From Bradyrhizobium sp. Gha (GTDB taxonomy: Bacteria > Pseudomonadota > Alphaproteobacteria > Rhizobiales > Xanthobacteraceae), in contig NZ_FOQM01000002.1 of assembly GCF_900113735.1 (NCBI RefSeq), positions 124,001-188,000 on the forward strand: DNA of 64,000 nt, in the 5' to 3' direction. Shown piece after piece: positions 9,117 through 16,771 of this stretch (positions within the stretch are counted from its first letter, which is position 1; the number at the start of each line of letters is the position of its first letter). The notes under the pieces were generated by a model. The model had not been told where the DNA came from. It ran no database searches and saw only the letters and a program-made list of their open reading frames with translations. Position numbers and translations under genes: made by a program.

Positions 9117-9261
9117 ATACTTTGAAATATTTCTGGGCCACAATGAACTCAGCAGGTGTTGGTCGGCTACCCATTCGATCCTCGATAGCGATACCGACGA
9201 GGGGCTTTGTGCTCGGTTGCAATGCGCGCAGCCATAGCGCCATTGCCGTGGATCGTAGCGC

Positions 9262-9513
9262 TCATTGCTTGAGCGCAGCACGCGCGGTCTTTACGTAGTC
9301 CATGCATTCGGGCCAATCTTCCTCTACCACCTCGGTCTCGGCACCGCTCAGCGCCTTGCGCAAGGTTGCGATCACCGGAGCCGGATGTTTCTTCTTCAGT
9401 TCTGCCTTGATCATCTCAAGACCCTTCTGACAATCGGATTTGTTGTCCGCCAGCACCGCGGTCGGCGTTATCATCACGGCTGCTGTTGCGAATAACAAGA
9501 CTGAACGCAGCAT
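9262..9513 (-). CDS. Small periplasmic protein of unknown function
   Basis: 83 residues from the ATG at 9513, which has a strong ribosome site (GGAGGAAGAC). A clear signal peptide ends at AVLADNKSD near residue 22. The mature part is short and charged with two cysteines (SDCQKGLEMI and WPECMDYVK) that could pair. Hypothetical exported proteins of this shape are common in Bradyrhizobium. Transcribed against the neighbouring genes. Confidence 0.65.
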   Translation of the reverse strand: MLRSVLLFATAAVMITPTAVLADNKSDCQKGLEMIKAELKKKHPAPVIATLRKALSGAETEVVEEDWPECMDYVKTARAALKQ

Positions 9514-9880
9514 GTCTTCCTCCTCCATTGCCTTTTGCTTGTTCGACCGGCCAAGCTCGGAAAAGTCGGGCCGTCAGCCTACGATCCTTACCGACTTCTG
9601 TTCTGTCTGGCTTCTCGCGCTATGTTCAACGTATTTGAACCCGCGGCTATTTTCATGGCAAGATGGGATTTGCCATTCTCATTGCCACACTCGTCGCGCA
9701 AGCGGCAGACACTCGTTGGAACCATTGTCATTACGCGCTTCGCGACGTCACCTGATCACCCCTATGCCTTCGTCCGCTGTTGGTTCTAAGTCATAACGCG
9801 GCGGTCGTGATCATGGGTTAATTCGGGTTGAAGCCATTCTGTTATGACGTGGTGTTCTCGATATTCAGGAAAGCACATTG
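9514..9880 (+). other. Intergenic stretch, no gene recognised
   Basis: About 370 bases between the small periplasmic protein and the PAP2 gene. Several overlapping short open frames exist but none has a convincing ribosome site together with a plausible protein. Base composition is visibly less GC-rich than the surrounding chromosome. It probably holds both divergent promoters; no clear boxes were identified. Confidence 0.5.
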
Positions 9881-10570
9881 ATGGACAGTTTTGATCAGTA
9901 TGTGGTGGGGTTGACGTCCCATTGGGCACAGCAATCCGTGTTGCTCAACAAAATCATCATCCAGCTCCTCTCCCTTCCTACTTTCAAGACGCTACCCCTC
10001 TTTGCCCTGTTGTGGCTGCTGTGGTTCAGCGTTAACGAGACTGAAAACCGCCACGCGATCCTCGAGGGCTTCGTCGCAATGTTCATTGCGGGAGCGCTCT
10101 CCCGGGCAATTCAGGATGCTCTTCCCGAAAGGGTCCGTCCGCTCCACGCCGGTGATCCCGCCTTCATACCGCCCTTGGGGATCACGCCCGAAGATACCGT
10201 CTTGGAGCATTGGAGCTCATTTCCGAGCGACCATGCGGCGGTGTATTTCGCCCTCTCGACCGCGCTGTGGCTTCTCTCGAAGCGGCTGGGGCTTGCGGCA
10301 TACACCTGGTCACTCCTCGTGATTTGCATGCCACGCATATTTGCAGGATATCATTATGCGAGCGACGTGATCGGTGGTGCAGTCATCGGCGTGGTCGTCG
10401 CCTCCTTCATCGCGCCAATTATTGCCGGCAAGCTCGCACCCTTCGTAAGGGCCGCCGAAAAAAGGAGTAAAGGTCCGTTTTATGCGGGTTTTTTTGTCCT
10501 CTCGTTCCAGTTTTTGACGATGTTCAACGACCTGCGGATCGCCGCAAGCGCCCTCAAGAAGTTCATATGA
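9881..10570 (+). CDS. PAP2-family membrane phosphatase
   Basis: Integral-membrane phosphatase of the PAP2 superfamily, 229 residues. Three family motifs are visible: a variant of the first (ERVRP), PSDH in the second (SSFPSDHAAV) and RIFAGYHYASDV for the third (R-x5-H-x3-D). About five or six hydrophobic segments surround them, placing the catalytic His residues at the outer face. Such enzymes dephosphorylate undecaprenyl diphosphate or phosphatidic acid; which applies here is not evident. The ATG at 9881 follows AGGA at a workable distance; a TTG directly upstream is an alternative. Confidence 0.85.
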   Translation: MDSFDQYVVGLTSHWAQQSVLLNKIIIQLLSLPTFKTLPLFALLWLLWFSVNETENRHAILEGFVAMFIAGALSRAIQDALPERVRPLHAGDPAFIPPLGITPEDTVLEHWSSFPSDHAAVYFALSTALWLLSKRLGLAAYTWSLLVICMPRIFAGYHYASDVIGGAVIGVVVASFIAPIIAGKLAPFVRAAEKRSKGPFYAGFFVLSFQFLTMFNDLRIAASALKKFI

Positions 10571-10888
10571 AGAATTTCGCGCTTTGCCCGGGCTCCTTGT
10601 TCCTGACGCCGATGGGCGAAGTAAGCGTGGTGCCCATCAACGCTTCCCGAGGAATGCGACGGACCCTTTCTCGGGATCACTGGCCAGACGGTGGGTAATT
10701 TCGATAAGTACGAGCTTCGCAGCCTTGTTCTGAATGGCGCATCCGCCCCCGTCGCGCTGCCCTTGTGCTAATGCTGCCGCGCCGGCGACCGGGCTGATCA
10801 TGCAGACGCGGCCATCGTAAAAGACCGGGCGCCGGACGATCACGAGAAGGCGGCAACCCGGCGTGACATGCGGGTATGGAGAATTCAT
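10571..10888 (+). other. Intergenic stretch holding a gene remnant
   Basis: About 320 bases between the PAP2 gene and the RibD-like gene. Apart from the LprI-like remnant described separately (10629-10696, minus), no intact gene is seen. Upstream of the remnant the minus-strand frame stays open and weakly resembles the middle of DUF1311 proteins, but this is too diverged to claim. Confidence 0.5.
10629..10696 (-). pseudogene. Remnant of an LprI-like gene (inverted, deleted copy)
   Basis: The minus strand 10696-10645 matches the plus strand 8427-8477 at nearly every base and encodes THRLASDPEKGSVAFL, against THRLASDPDNGSVAFL in the intact gene. Directly after it the remnant continues as TCGGGAAGCGTTGATGGGCACC, which matches the very end of the intact gene (8539-8560) including the TGA stop. 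About 60 bases present in the intact gene are missing between the two blocks. This is therefore a truncated paralogue, not chance similarity. Confidence 0.7.
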
Positions 10889-11590
10889 ATGAAGCCCTAC
10901 GTCATCTGTCTGATGCATGCGAGCCTCGACGGCCGCACCCACCCCAGCCGCTGGCGTCCGAAGGGCGCCGGCACCGACTGGTTCGAGAAGATCCATGACG
11001 AGCTCGGCGGTGATGCCTGGGTGATCGGCCGCGTCACCGGCTCGGAGTTCGCCAGGGGAAAGCCCTATCCCGACACGAGTGAGAAGCTGCCGCGCGAAAA
11101 CTGGTTCGTGCGGCGTGACGCTAAATCTTATGGGGTCGTGCTCGACGCGCGCGGCAAGATCGGCTGGGGCCGCTCCGACATTGGCGGCGATCCTGTTGTG
11201 GTGGTGCTGACCGAGAGCGTGCCGGACTCGCACCTTGCGGGGCTCCGCGACGACGGGGTGTCGTATATGTTTGCCGGCAAATCCGAGATCGACCTCGCCT
11301 TGACGGTCGAGATTCTCAATCGCGAGCTTGGCGTAAAACGTCTGCTGGTGGAAGGCGGCGGCGTCGCCAATGGCGCGTTCCTGCGCGCAGGCCTGATCGA
11401 CGAATTCAATCTGATCCTCAGTCCCGCCATCGATGGCGCCAGGGGCGCACCCTTCGTGTTTGATTCGAACGAAGCCGACGGCGACAAACGCGCGCCACTG
11501 ACTGCGTTGACGCTGGAGAGCACGCGACAACTCGGCGGCGGCGTGTTGCTGCTGCGCTATCTCATCCAGAACGAACCCGCGCGCCAATAG
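10889..11590 (+). CDS. RibD C-terminal-domain (dihydrofolate-reductase-like) reductase
   Basis: 233-residue protein of the RibD_C fold family, which uses NADPH to reduce pterin or pyrimidine-type substrates. Visible features are the N-terminal MKPYVICLMHASLDGR strand with the conserved SLDGR, WVIGRVTG, and the late glycine-rich LLVEGGGVANGAFL cofactor loop. It lacks the deaminase half of RibD, so it is probably a stand-alone reductase and not the riboflavin enzyme. The ATG at 10889 has GGAG upstream. It is followed after four bases by the amine oxidase gene, suggesting co-transcription. Confidence 0.85.
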   Translation: MKPYVICLMHASLDGRTHPSRWRPKGAGTDWFEKIHDELGGDAWVIGRVTGSEFARGKPYPDTSEKLPRENWFVRRDAKSYGVVLDARGKIGWGRSDIGGDPVVVVLTESVPDSHLAGLRDDGVSYMFAGKSEIDLALTVEILNRELGVKRLLVEGGGVANGAFLRAGLIDEFNLILSPAIDGARGAPFVFDSNEADGDKRAPLTALTLESTRQLGGGVLLLRYLIQNEPARQ

Positions 11591-11594
11591 CAGC

Positions 11595-12846
11595 ATGTCC
11601 GACAGGCCAGAGCATATCGTCATCGTCGGCGCGGGCGCAGCCGGCCTGATGGCGGCGCGCGTGCTCGCCCGCGGCGGCAAACGGGTCACGATCCTGGAGG
11701 CGCGGGAGCGTTGCGGCGGCCGCATCCATCCGCTGCCGGCAGCCAAGTTCGGCTATCCCGCCGACCTTGGTGCCGAATTCGTCCATGGCGAGGCGCCGCT
11801 CACGCGCCGGCTCGCGCGAGAGGCCGCGCTGACCGTGCGAACCATCGGCGGCGCGCAATGGAGCTTCGACGGCACGGAATTCTCGCGGGAAAACCGGCGC
11901 GATCCTTATGACGAACAACTTCATGCCGCGGTGAAGGATCTGACCGGGGATATCACCGTCGCCGATTTCCTGCGCCGGCATTTCGCGGGACCGGAGTATG
12001 CGCGTTTGCGGCACGCGGTCGAGCGCATGGTCGAAGGCTATGACGCGGCCGACCCCGAGCGCGCCTCGACACTGGCGCTGCGCGACGAATGGATGAATGA
12101 CGGACACGCGACCCAGGCGCGGATCGATGGCGGCTATGGCGGCCTGGTCGACTTTTTAGCGGCGGAGTGCCGCAGGTCTGGCGTTGCAATTCATTTCAGC
12201 GCCGTGGTCACCTCGATCGAGCAGAGCGGCGGCAAGGTCGCTGTCCGTGCGGCCGGCGAGACGCACGGTTGCGATCGCGTGATCCTCACCGTGCCGCTGC
12301 CGCTGCTGCGCGAGATCGCGCTGCCACCAGCCGCGCGTGCAAAGGCAGCCGCCTCGGACGATATCGGCTTCGGAAGTGTCATCAAGATCCTGCTGCGGTT
12401 CACGCGGCCATGGTGGCGCGAGCAGAGGCAGGACTTATCCGACATGCTCTTCCTGCTGTCCGACGCGACGATTCCGGTGTGGTGGACACGGCAGCCGGAT
12501 CAGCATCCCGTGCTCACGGGATGGTTCGGCGGTCCGCGAACGGCGGAGCTGTCGCATCTCGATCCGCAAGGTCTGATCGGCATCGGGATCGACTCCCTCG
12601 CAGCCATCTTCGGCCTGTCCCGCGAGGATATCGCGCGGGAGGTCGTTGCGGCCGCGGCTGCCAATTGGGCGCACGATCCGTTTGCCCGTGGCGCCTATGA
12701 GCCGCGCGGCGCAAGAGCGTCTCGCGCGCGCCGACGGCCCTGTGCTGTTTTCCGGCGAGGCGCTCTATCGCGGTCGCGACATGGGAACGGTGGAGGCTGC
12801 CCTCGCGAGCGGAATGGAGACTGCGGGAATGATCTTGCGGGAATGA
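11595..12846 (+). pseudogene. Flavin amine oxidase, frameshifted near 12699
   Basis: FAD-dependent amine oxidase. The N-terminus has the dinucleotide-binding GAGAAGL motif and the ARERCGGRIH extension typical of monoamine oxidases. The frame from 11595 is good up to GAY at 12690-12698 but then becomes Arg-rich nonsense that runs to 12932 over the next gene. Skipping one base at 12699 restores SRAAQERLARADGPVLFSGEA and the C-terminal FAD motif GTVEAALASGMETAG, ending at TGA 12844-12846, immediately before a terminator. So the native gene is about 416 residues and carries a one-base insertion (or a sequencing error). If the shift is real, the FAD-binding C-terminus is lost and the enzyme should be inactive. 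Confidence 0.85.
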
Positions 12847-12854
12847 GAAAGAAA

Positions 12855-12877
12855 GCCCGCATCTCTGCGGGCCTTTT
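12855..12877. terminator. Rho-independent terminator, possibly bidirectional
   Basis: Perfect 6-bp stem GCCCGC/GCGGGC (12855-12860 and 12867-12872) with loop ATCTCT, followed by CTTTTG on the plus strand and preceded by GAAAGAAA, which reads as a T-rich run on the minus strand. It serves the amine oxidase gene and the convergent His-rich protein gene. Confidence 0.75.
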
Positions 12878-12880
12878 GTC

Positions 12881-13192
12881 TCACCAGCGGCCTCCGCCGA
12901 AGCTGAATGTCACGCCGGGGCCGCCGCCGTAATAGCCGTAGGGGCCGCCACCGTAATAGCCGTGATGCCGCGGGTAATAGCCGTAGCGATAGTGCGGACG
13001 ATAATAGCCGTGGTGATGCGGGCGCCAATGGTGTTGGCGATGACCGTGATGGCCATGCCTGTGCTGCGCGCTGATATCGGTCGATTGGCTCAGGCGCGCG
13101 TTCGGCTTGGGCTTCTCGCCGCCGGCCGCGTTGGCTGCTGACGCGTTGAGCGCAGCAGCGCCGATGGCCATCGCGACAAAGAGATACTTCAT
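12881..13192 (-). CDS. Exported His/Gly/Tyr-rich protein
   Basis: 103-residue protein with a signal peptide (cleavage near residue 22, ANAAGG) and a low-complexity mature part: a His-rich block (HRHGHHGHRQHHW), then YGYYPRHHGYYGGG-type repeats, ending in VTFSFGGGRW. Clustered histidines could bind metal ions; this is inference. The ATG at 13192 is preceded by GGAGTGATGAC. Its 3' end abuts the terminator at 12855-12877, which supports placing the end of the convergent amine oxidase gene at 12846. Confidence 0.75.
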   Translation of the reverse strand: MKYLFVAMAIGAAALNASAANAAGGEKPKPNARLSQSTDISAQHRHGHHGHRQHHWRPHHHGYYRPHYRYGYYPRHHGYYGGGPYGYYGGGPGVTFSFGGGRW

Positions 13193-13302
13193 GTCATCAC
13201 TCCAGTTGAGATGTCGAGTGACAACAGATGGGTGTTGCTGGCGTTCCGGCGAGAGCGGGCGTCGAAACGACGCAGACGAGCGACGACCAATCGCGCCGAG
13301 AT

Positions 13303-13878
13303 TTATTGTCGCACGGCTGCGAGCGAGGCGACGATTTCGCTCGTGGTCACGATGCGGGCGAATTCACCGTTGAGATTAGACAGCGTCATCGCGTGAATGG
13401 ATTCGGCCGAATGCGCCTCGCCATCGGGGCCGATGCGGTCGAATGTCCAGGTTGCGTCGCGCACGAGCGCCGTCTCGAAGCCGAGATTGCCGGCCATCCG
13501 CGTCGTCGTCTCCACGCAATGATTGGTGGTGGCGCCGCAGATCACGAGCGCGGCGATATCGCTTGCGCGCAGGCGCGTCTCGAGGTCGGTGCCGATGAAC
13601 GCACTGTTGACGCGCTTGACGATGACGGGCTCGCCCGCCTGCTCGCGGGCCTCGTCGATGACGGCGTATCCGGTGCGCGACGGCAAAAACGTCGAGTTCG
13701 GCTTGGTGCCTTCGTGTCGGATGTGGAAGATCGGCGCGCCGCTCGTCCTGAATGCCGCGAGCAGATCGGCGATGCGCGCCACCGCATCCGGATTGTTGCG
13801 CCGCTTGCCCGCCGCCTGCCATTCGTCGAATGCGCGTTGCACGTCGACGACGATGAGAGCGGGAAGGGGATTGCGCAT
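13303..13878 (-). CDS. Isochorismatase-family cysteine hydrolase
   Basis: 191 residues from the ATG at 13878. The family triad is visible: Asp in LIVVDVQRAF, Lys in VIVKRVNSAF and the nucleophile Cys in GATTNHCVETTTR. A conserved cis-peptide-type segment (ICGATTN) precedes the cysteine. Family members cleave isochorismate, nicotinamide, N-carbamoyl compounds and others, so the substrate is open. An in-frame upstream ATG at 13935 would add 19 residues without evident fold; the ribosome site before 13878 is weak. Confidence 0.85.
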   Translation of the reverse strand: MRNPLPALIVVDVQRAFDEWQAAGKRRNNPDAVARIADLLAAFRTSGAPIFHIRHEGTKPNSTFLPSRTGYAVIDEAREQAGEPVIVKRVNSAFIGTDLETRLRASDIAALVICGATTNHCVETTTRMAGNLGFETALVRDATWTFDRIGPDGEAHSAESIHAMTLSNLNGEFARIVTTSEIVASLAAVRQ

Positions 13879-13965
13879 GGCGAGGGATTCCGGGCTGGCG
13901 TGCCGAGTATGCGAGGCGCTCGCTGGCGCAGGCAATGCCGATTATCCCTCGTTTCGGGACGAGCT

Positions 13966-14313
13966 CTACGGATGCGGCTCGGGGAAGCCGTGGCGCTCCG
14001 ACAGCGCGGCAAGGATGGCGTCCTTGTCGTTGATGAACGCCTGTCCCCGATGACTGCCGGTCTGATGCGGCGATGTCGCTCCATCCGCCAGCACCAGCAG
14101 CGGCAGCCACTGGTTCTCCTCGCCGACCAGTGCGATCACCTCTCGCCGCGGCTTCGGCCAGGCGATGCGCTCGACGTCGAGTTTTTCGGCCAGCGCTGGA
14201 AACGAGGCGAGCACGCCCTCGATCAGTGCGCAGTGCCAGCAAAAGAAGCGGCGGCCGGGAAGCGCAGGGTCTTCGAAACCCTGGCGCAGCAGAAACAGGC
14301 GATCGCGCGTCAT
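13966..14313 (-). CDS. DUF3088 family protein
   Basis: 115 residues from the ATG at 14313. It resembles the DUF3088 family: MTRDRLFLLRQGFEDP start, a FFCWHCALIEGVLASFP segment with a C-x-x-C pair resembling a thioredoxin-like redox site, and a GEENQWLPLLVLADG stretch. Function is unknown; the fold may be glutaredoxin-like. An in-frame ATG at 14346 is an alternative start. It lies 87 bases upstream of the isochorismatase gene and may be co-transcribed with it. Confidence 0.7.
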   Translation of the reverse strand: MTRDRLFLLRQGFEDPALPGRRFFCWHCALIEGVLASFPALAEKLDVERIAWPKPRREVIALVGEENQWLPLLVLADGATSPHQTGSHRGQAFINDKDAILAALSERHGFPEPHP

Positions 14314-14366
14314 GAAGCGCTCCAGTGCATGGCCGTGATCATTCACGTCGGCGATGAATGACGTCG

Positions 14367-14957
14367 TTACCTGAACGGATCCTGCACCGACGGCGAGGAT
14401 TGCCTGATCCGGCGCACACTGACTGGCGTGCCGTCGGAGACGAACAGCAATTCATACGTCCGGCCTTCGCTGTCGGTCGCAGAGCAGGTGACGTCATTCA
14501 CCTTCCTGGCGGCGAAATTGCCGGTCTGGCGGCAGGTGCCGGTGGAGGTCTGCGCAGCCGGGACCGGCAGGCCGTCAACCTTTGGCCTGTGCTTGGAGTT
14601 GAGCAGCATGCGGTCAATCGGCAGCTCATACGAATTGTCGTCGGCCCGCTTGCCGTTCTGGCCGGAGAAGGACACGACGTGGTTCTCGTCGCTGGGGTCG
14701 TCGACGGCGACGGCGAAATTGACCCGGCCCTTGTCGTCGTGGGCGAAGGCCACGGTCTTGCAGGCAAAGGGACGCCCGGCGACCTTCAGCGTCTTGCAGT
14801 GGCCCGACATCAGAGCCAGCATGTCGACAAGTGAATTCTGTTGCGCCGGCGGATTGTTCACCGGGACCGTGGTGGAAGATTCGGCCGAACAAGGACTTGC
14901 GAGAGCAATGAGAGAGGCAGCCAAAACCAGTCCGTGGCGGCGCATCGTCAGGCTCAT
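14367..14957 (-). CDS. Exported protein of unknown function
   Basis: 196 residues from the ATG at 14957 (another ATG at 14945). A signal peptide with hydrophobic core GLVLAASLIALAS is followed by SPCSAES. Cysteines are spaced through the mature part (SGHCKTLK, FACKTVAF, GTCRQTGNF, VTCSATDS), suggesting two disulfides. No family was recognised. The frame is open further upstream but without a signal peptide start or ribosome site. Confidence 0.65.
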   Translation of the reverse strand: MSLTMRRHGLVLAASLIALASPCSAESSTTVPVNNPPAQQNSLVDMLALMSGHCKTLKVAGRPFACKTVAFAHDDKGRVNFAVAVDDPSDENHVVSFSGQNGKRADDNSYELPIDRMLLNSKHRPKVDGLPVPAAQTSTGTCRQTGNFAARKVNDVTCSATDSEGRTYELLFVSDGTPVSVRRIRQSSPSVQDPFR

Positions 14958-15175
14958 GTGCCAGCGGGCCACGGACGGGCGGAAGTTCCATCCACGAACC
15001 GTCAAATCGCAAACTGGTTGCGATCCCGTTTGCTCCGTCAAGTGTCCGGCCAAGCCCGTCTGGAATACCACCGCGCCACCCATCGGCGATTCGCCCTGAC
15101 CGCCCGCCCCAACCCGTGCTAGCAGGCACTTGCCGCCAAGCCGATGTTTTTTTCGTGGCAGCAAGGAAGCAGGCC

Positions 15176-15919
15176 TCATGCCGCCTGCTTCATGGTCCGT
15201 GCAAAAGCCGGATAAGTCTCGGCAAGCTCATCGAAAATCCGCCCGCGCAGCAGCGCCAGCGTCGCGGCATCCGGCCGCGGGGTCTCGCGCACGACGTCCG
15301 GCTCCTGATAGGCGAAGCCCGTGTTCTCCCTGATGTCGGCCGGGGTGAAGGGCGGGTGCACGGAGCGCAAGGCGAAGCCGCCTGCCTCGCGATCGAAGTC
15401 GAACAGTGCCATGTTGGTCAGCAGCGCATGTGGCCCGCCGCGGCGCGGCACCTCAGGCGTCATGGCACGCGCGCTGACGAAATCGACCTTGGGGACGAAC
15501 ACGCGCGGCGAATGCTCCTCGCGAAACAGGATCACGCGCGGCACGAGATGGTAGAGATAGGCCGAGCCGAACGAGCCGGGCCAGCGCACCTGGCTCGCGG
15601 GATAATCGCCGGTGCCGACCAGGTTGATGTTGCCCTCGCCGTCGATCTGGCCCCCGCCGAGGAAGAAGGCGTCGACCCGGCCTTGCGCGGCACAGTCGAA
15701 CAGCTCGATGCCGCCATTGGTGAAGAAACTATGCGCCCGCGATCCCAGGATCGAGATGCGCACCGGCGGCTTGCCACGGAGCTCGTTGCGGGCGCGCAGC
15801 AGCATGGCCCCGGCCGCAGGGATCGGCGACGACGCGCCGACGGCGACGTGACGGATGCCGTCGAGCAGATCGGCAATGGTCGCAATCAGGATCTCGCGCC
15901 GCTCGCGCTCGGCTGACAT
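15176..15919 (-). CDS. CoA-transferase subunit B
   Basis: 247-residue second subunit of a class I CoA-transferase of the glutaconate/3-oxoadipate type. Motifs seen: GASSPIPAAGAMLLRA and FFLGGGQIDGEGNINLVGTGDYP, matching family members. The ATG at 15919 overlaps the stop of the subunit A gene by one base (TGATG), so the two are translationally coupled and very likely form a heteromeric enzyme. The IpdAB pair of steroid-ring degradation has the same architecture; the acid substrate here is unknown. Confidence 0.85.
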   Translation of the reverse strand: MSAERERREILIATIADLLDGIRHVAVGASSPIPAAGAMLLRARNELRGKPPVRISILGSRAHSFFTNGGIELFDCAAQGRVDAFFLGGGQIDGEGNINLVGTGDYPASQVRWPGSFGSAYLYHLVPRVILFREEHSPRVFVPKVDFVSARAMTPEVPRRGGPHALLTNMALFDFDREAGGFALRSVHPPFTPADIRENTGFAYQEPDVVRETPRPDAATLALLRGRIFDELAETYPAFARTMKQAA

Positions 15920-16737
15920 CACGCCACCTGCCTGCGATGGGTCAGGAAGGCCGAGAGGTAGGCGCGAAAGCCGTCCTCGCTGCGCGCCATCGCGGCGTAG
16001 CGCGCAATCTCGGCCTCGTCGGCCGGATATTCGTCCCACAGCGCCAGCGGCCAGGCGCCGCGTTCGGCGACGGCGATGGTGTCGACATAGAGCGAAGGCA
16101 GCACACCGGCAGCGGAATCCTCGCCATCCAACAGATTGCGATCGATGATGCGCTCCACGGTGACCAGCGTGCGCTTCGACGCATAAGCGAGGTCGGCGAG
16201 CTCGCGATGCCGGCCGATGCGGACATTGCCGTCGCGGTCGGCTTCGGGTGCGTGAAACAGCGCAACGTCAGGCGAGATCGCGGGCACCACGACCACCTTG
16301 CGCGCCTCGCCGATGGGACTGTCGATCACCTGCCAATCGGACCGCACGTTGAGCAGATCGCTGCCGATGATGCCGGCGATCGGCATGAACGGCACGCCTT
16401 TCTGAGCGGCGAGCAGGCCGGCATAGATCGCCGGGCAGGTGGAGTCGCGCATCGTGAAGGCGCGGCTCTTGATGCCGGCGGTGAAGCGCGGCGCGGCGCC
16501 GGCCTCGCCCAGCGACACCGCGCTGGTTTCCAGCGAGGCGACCGCGCCGGCGCCGATCAGGAGATCGGCCTGCAGGCCTGAGATCGGCACGCAGATCAGC
16601 TTGAGGTCGCGGACTCCGGCCTCCAACAGCGCCGCGGTCGCCGTCATCGCCACGCCCGAGCCGTCGACGGGAATTGCCAGCGACTGGCCCGGCGTAACCC
16701 GCGCCGCGAGAGACTCCAACGTAACGATCTCGGTCAT
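15919..16737 (-). CDS. CoA-transferase subunit A
   Basis: 272-residue first subunit of the CoA-transferase. The family core SLAIPVDGSGVAMTATAALLEAG is followed by GLQADLLIGAGAVASLETSAVSLGE and a later HAPEADRDGNVRIG segment typical of GctA-like proteins. The ribosome site is GGAG nine bases before the ATG. It forms an operon with subunit B. Nothing nearby identifies the substrate; the upstream genes are a TPR protein and an aldo/keto reductase. Confidence 0.85.
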   Translation of the reverse strand: MTEIVTLESLAARVTPGQSLAIPVDGSGVAMTATAALLEAGVRDLKLICVPISGLQADLLIGAGAVASLETSAVSLGEAGAAPRFTAGIKSRAFTMRDSTCPAIYAGLLAAQKGVPFMPIAGIIGSDLLNVRSDWQVIDSPIGEARKVVVVPAISPDVALFHAPEADRDGNVRIGRHRELADLAYASKRTLVTVERIIDRNLLDGEDSAAGVLPSLYVDTIAVAERGAWPLALWDEYPADEAEIARYAAMARSEDGFRAYLSAFLTHRRQVA

Positions 16738-16771
16738 GGGCGTTCTCCGGCCGCGTTGTGTCCATCCTGCC

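Noticed and set aside
10637..11746. Minus-strand frame of 369 codons covering the RibD-like gene
   Set aside because: Only its last 20 codons are meaningful, as the LprI-like remnant; the rest is antisense to a clear reductase gene.
12847..12932. Tail of the 445-residue amine oxidase frame
   Set aside because: The sequence is Arg/Pro nonsense past the frameshift, crosses a terminator and overlaps the convergent His-rich gene.
15165..15190. Hairpin GAAGCAGGC/GCCTGCTTC at the end of CoA-transferase subunit B
   Set aside because: No T-run follows on the minus strand, and one arm is coding sequence; a terminator is not supported.
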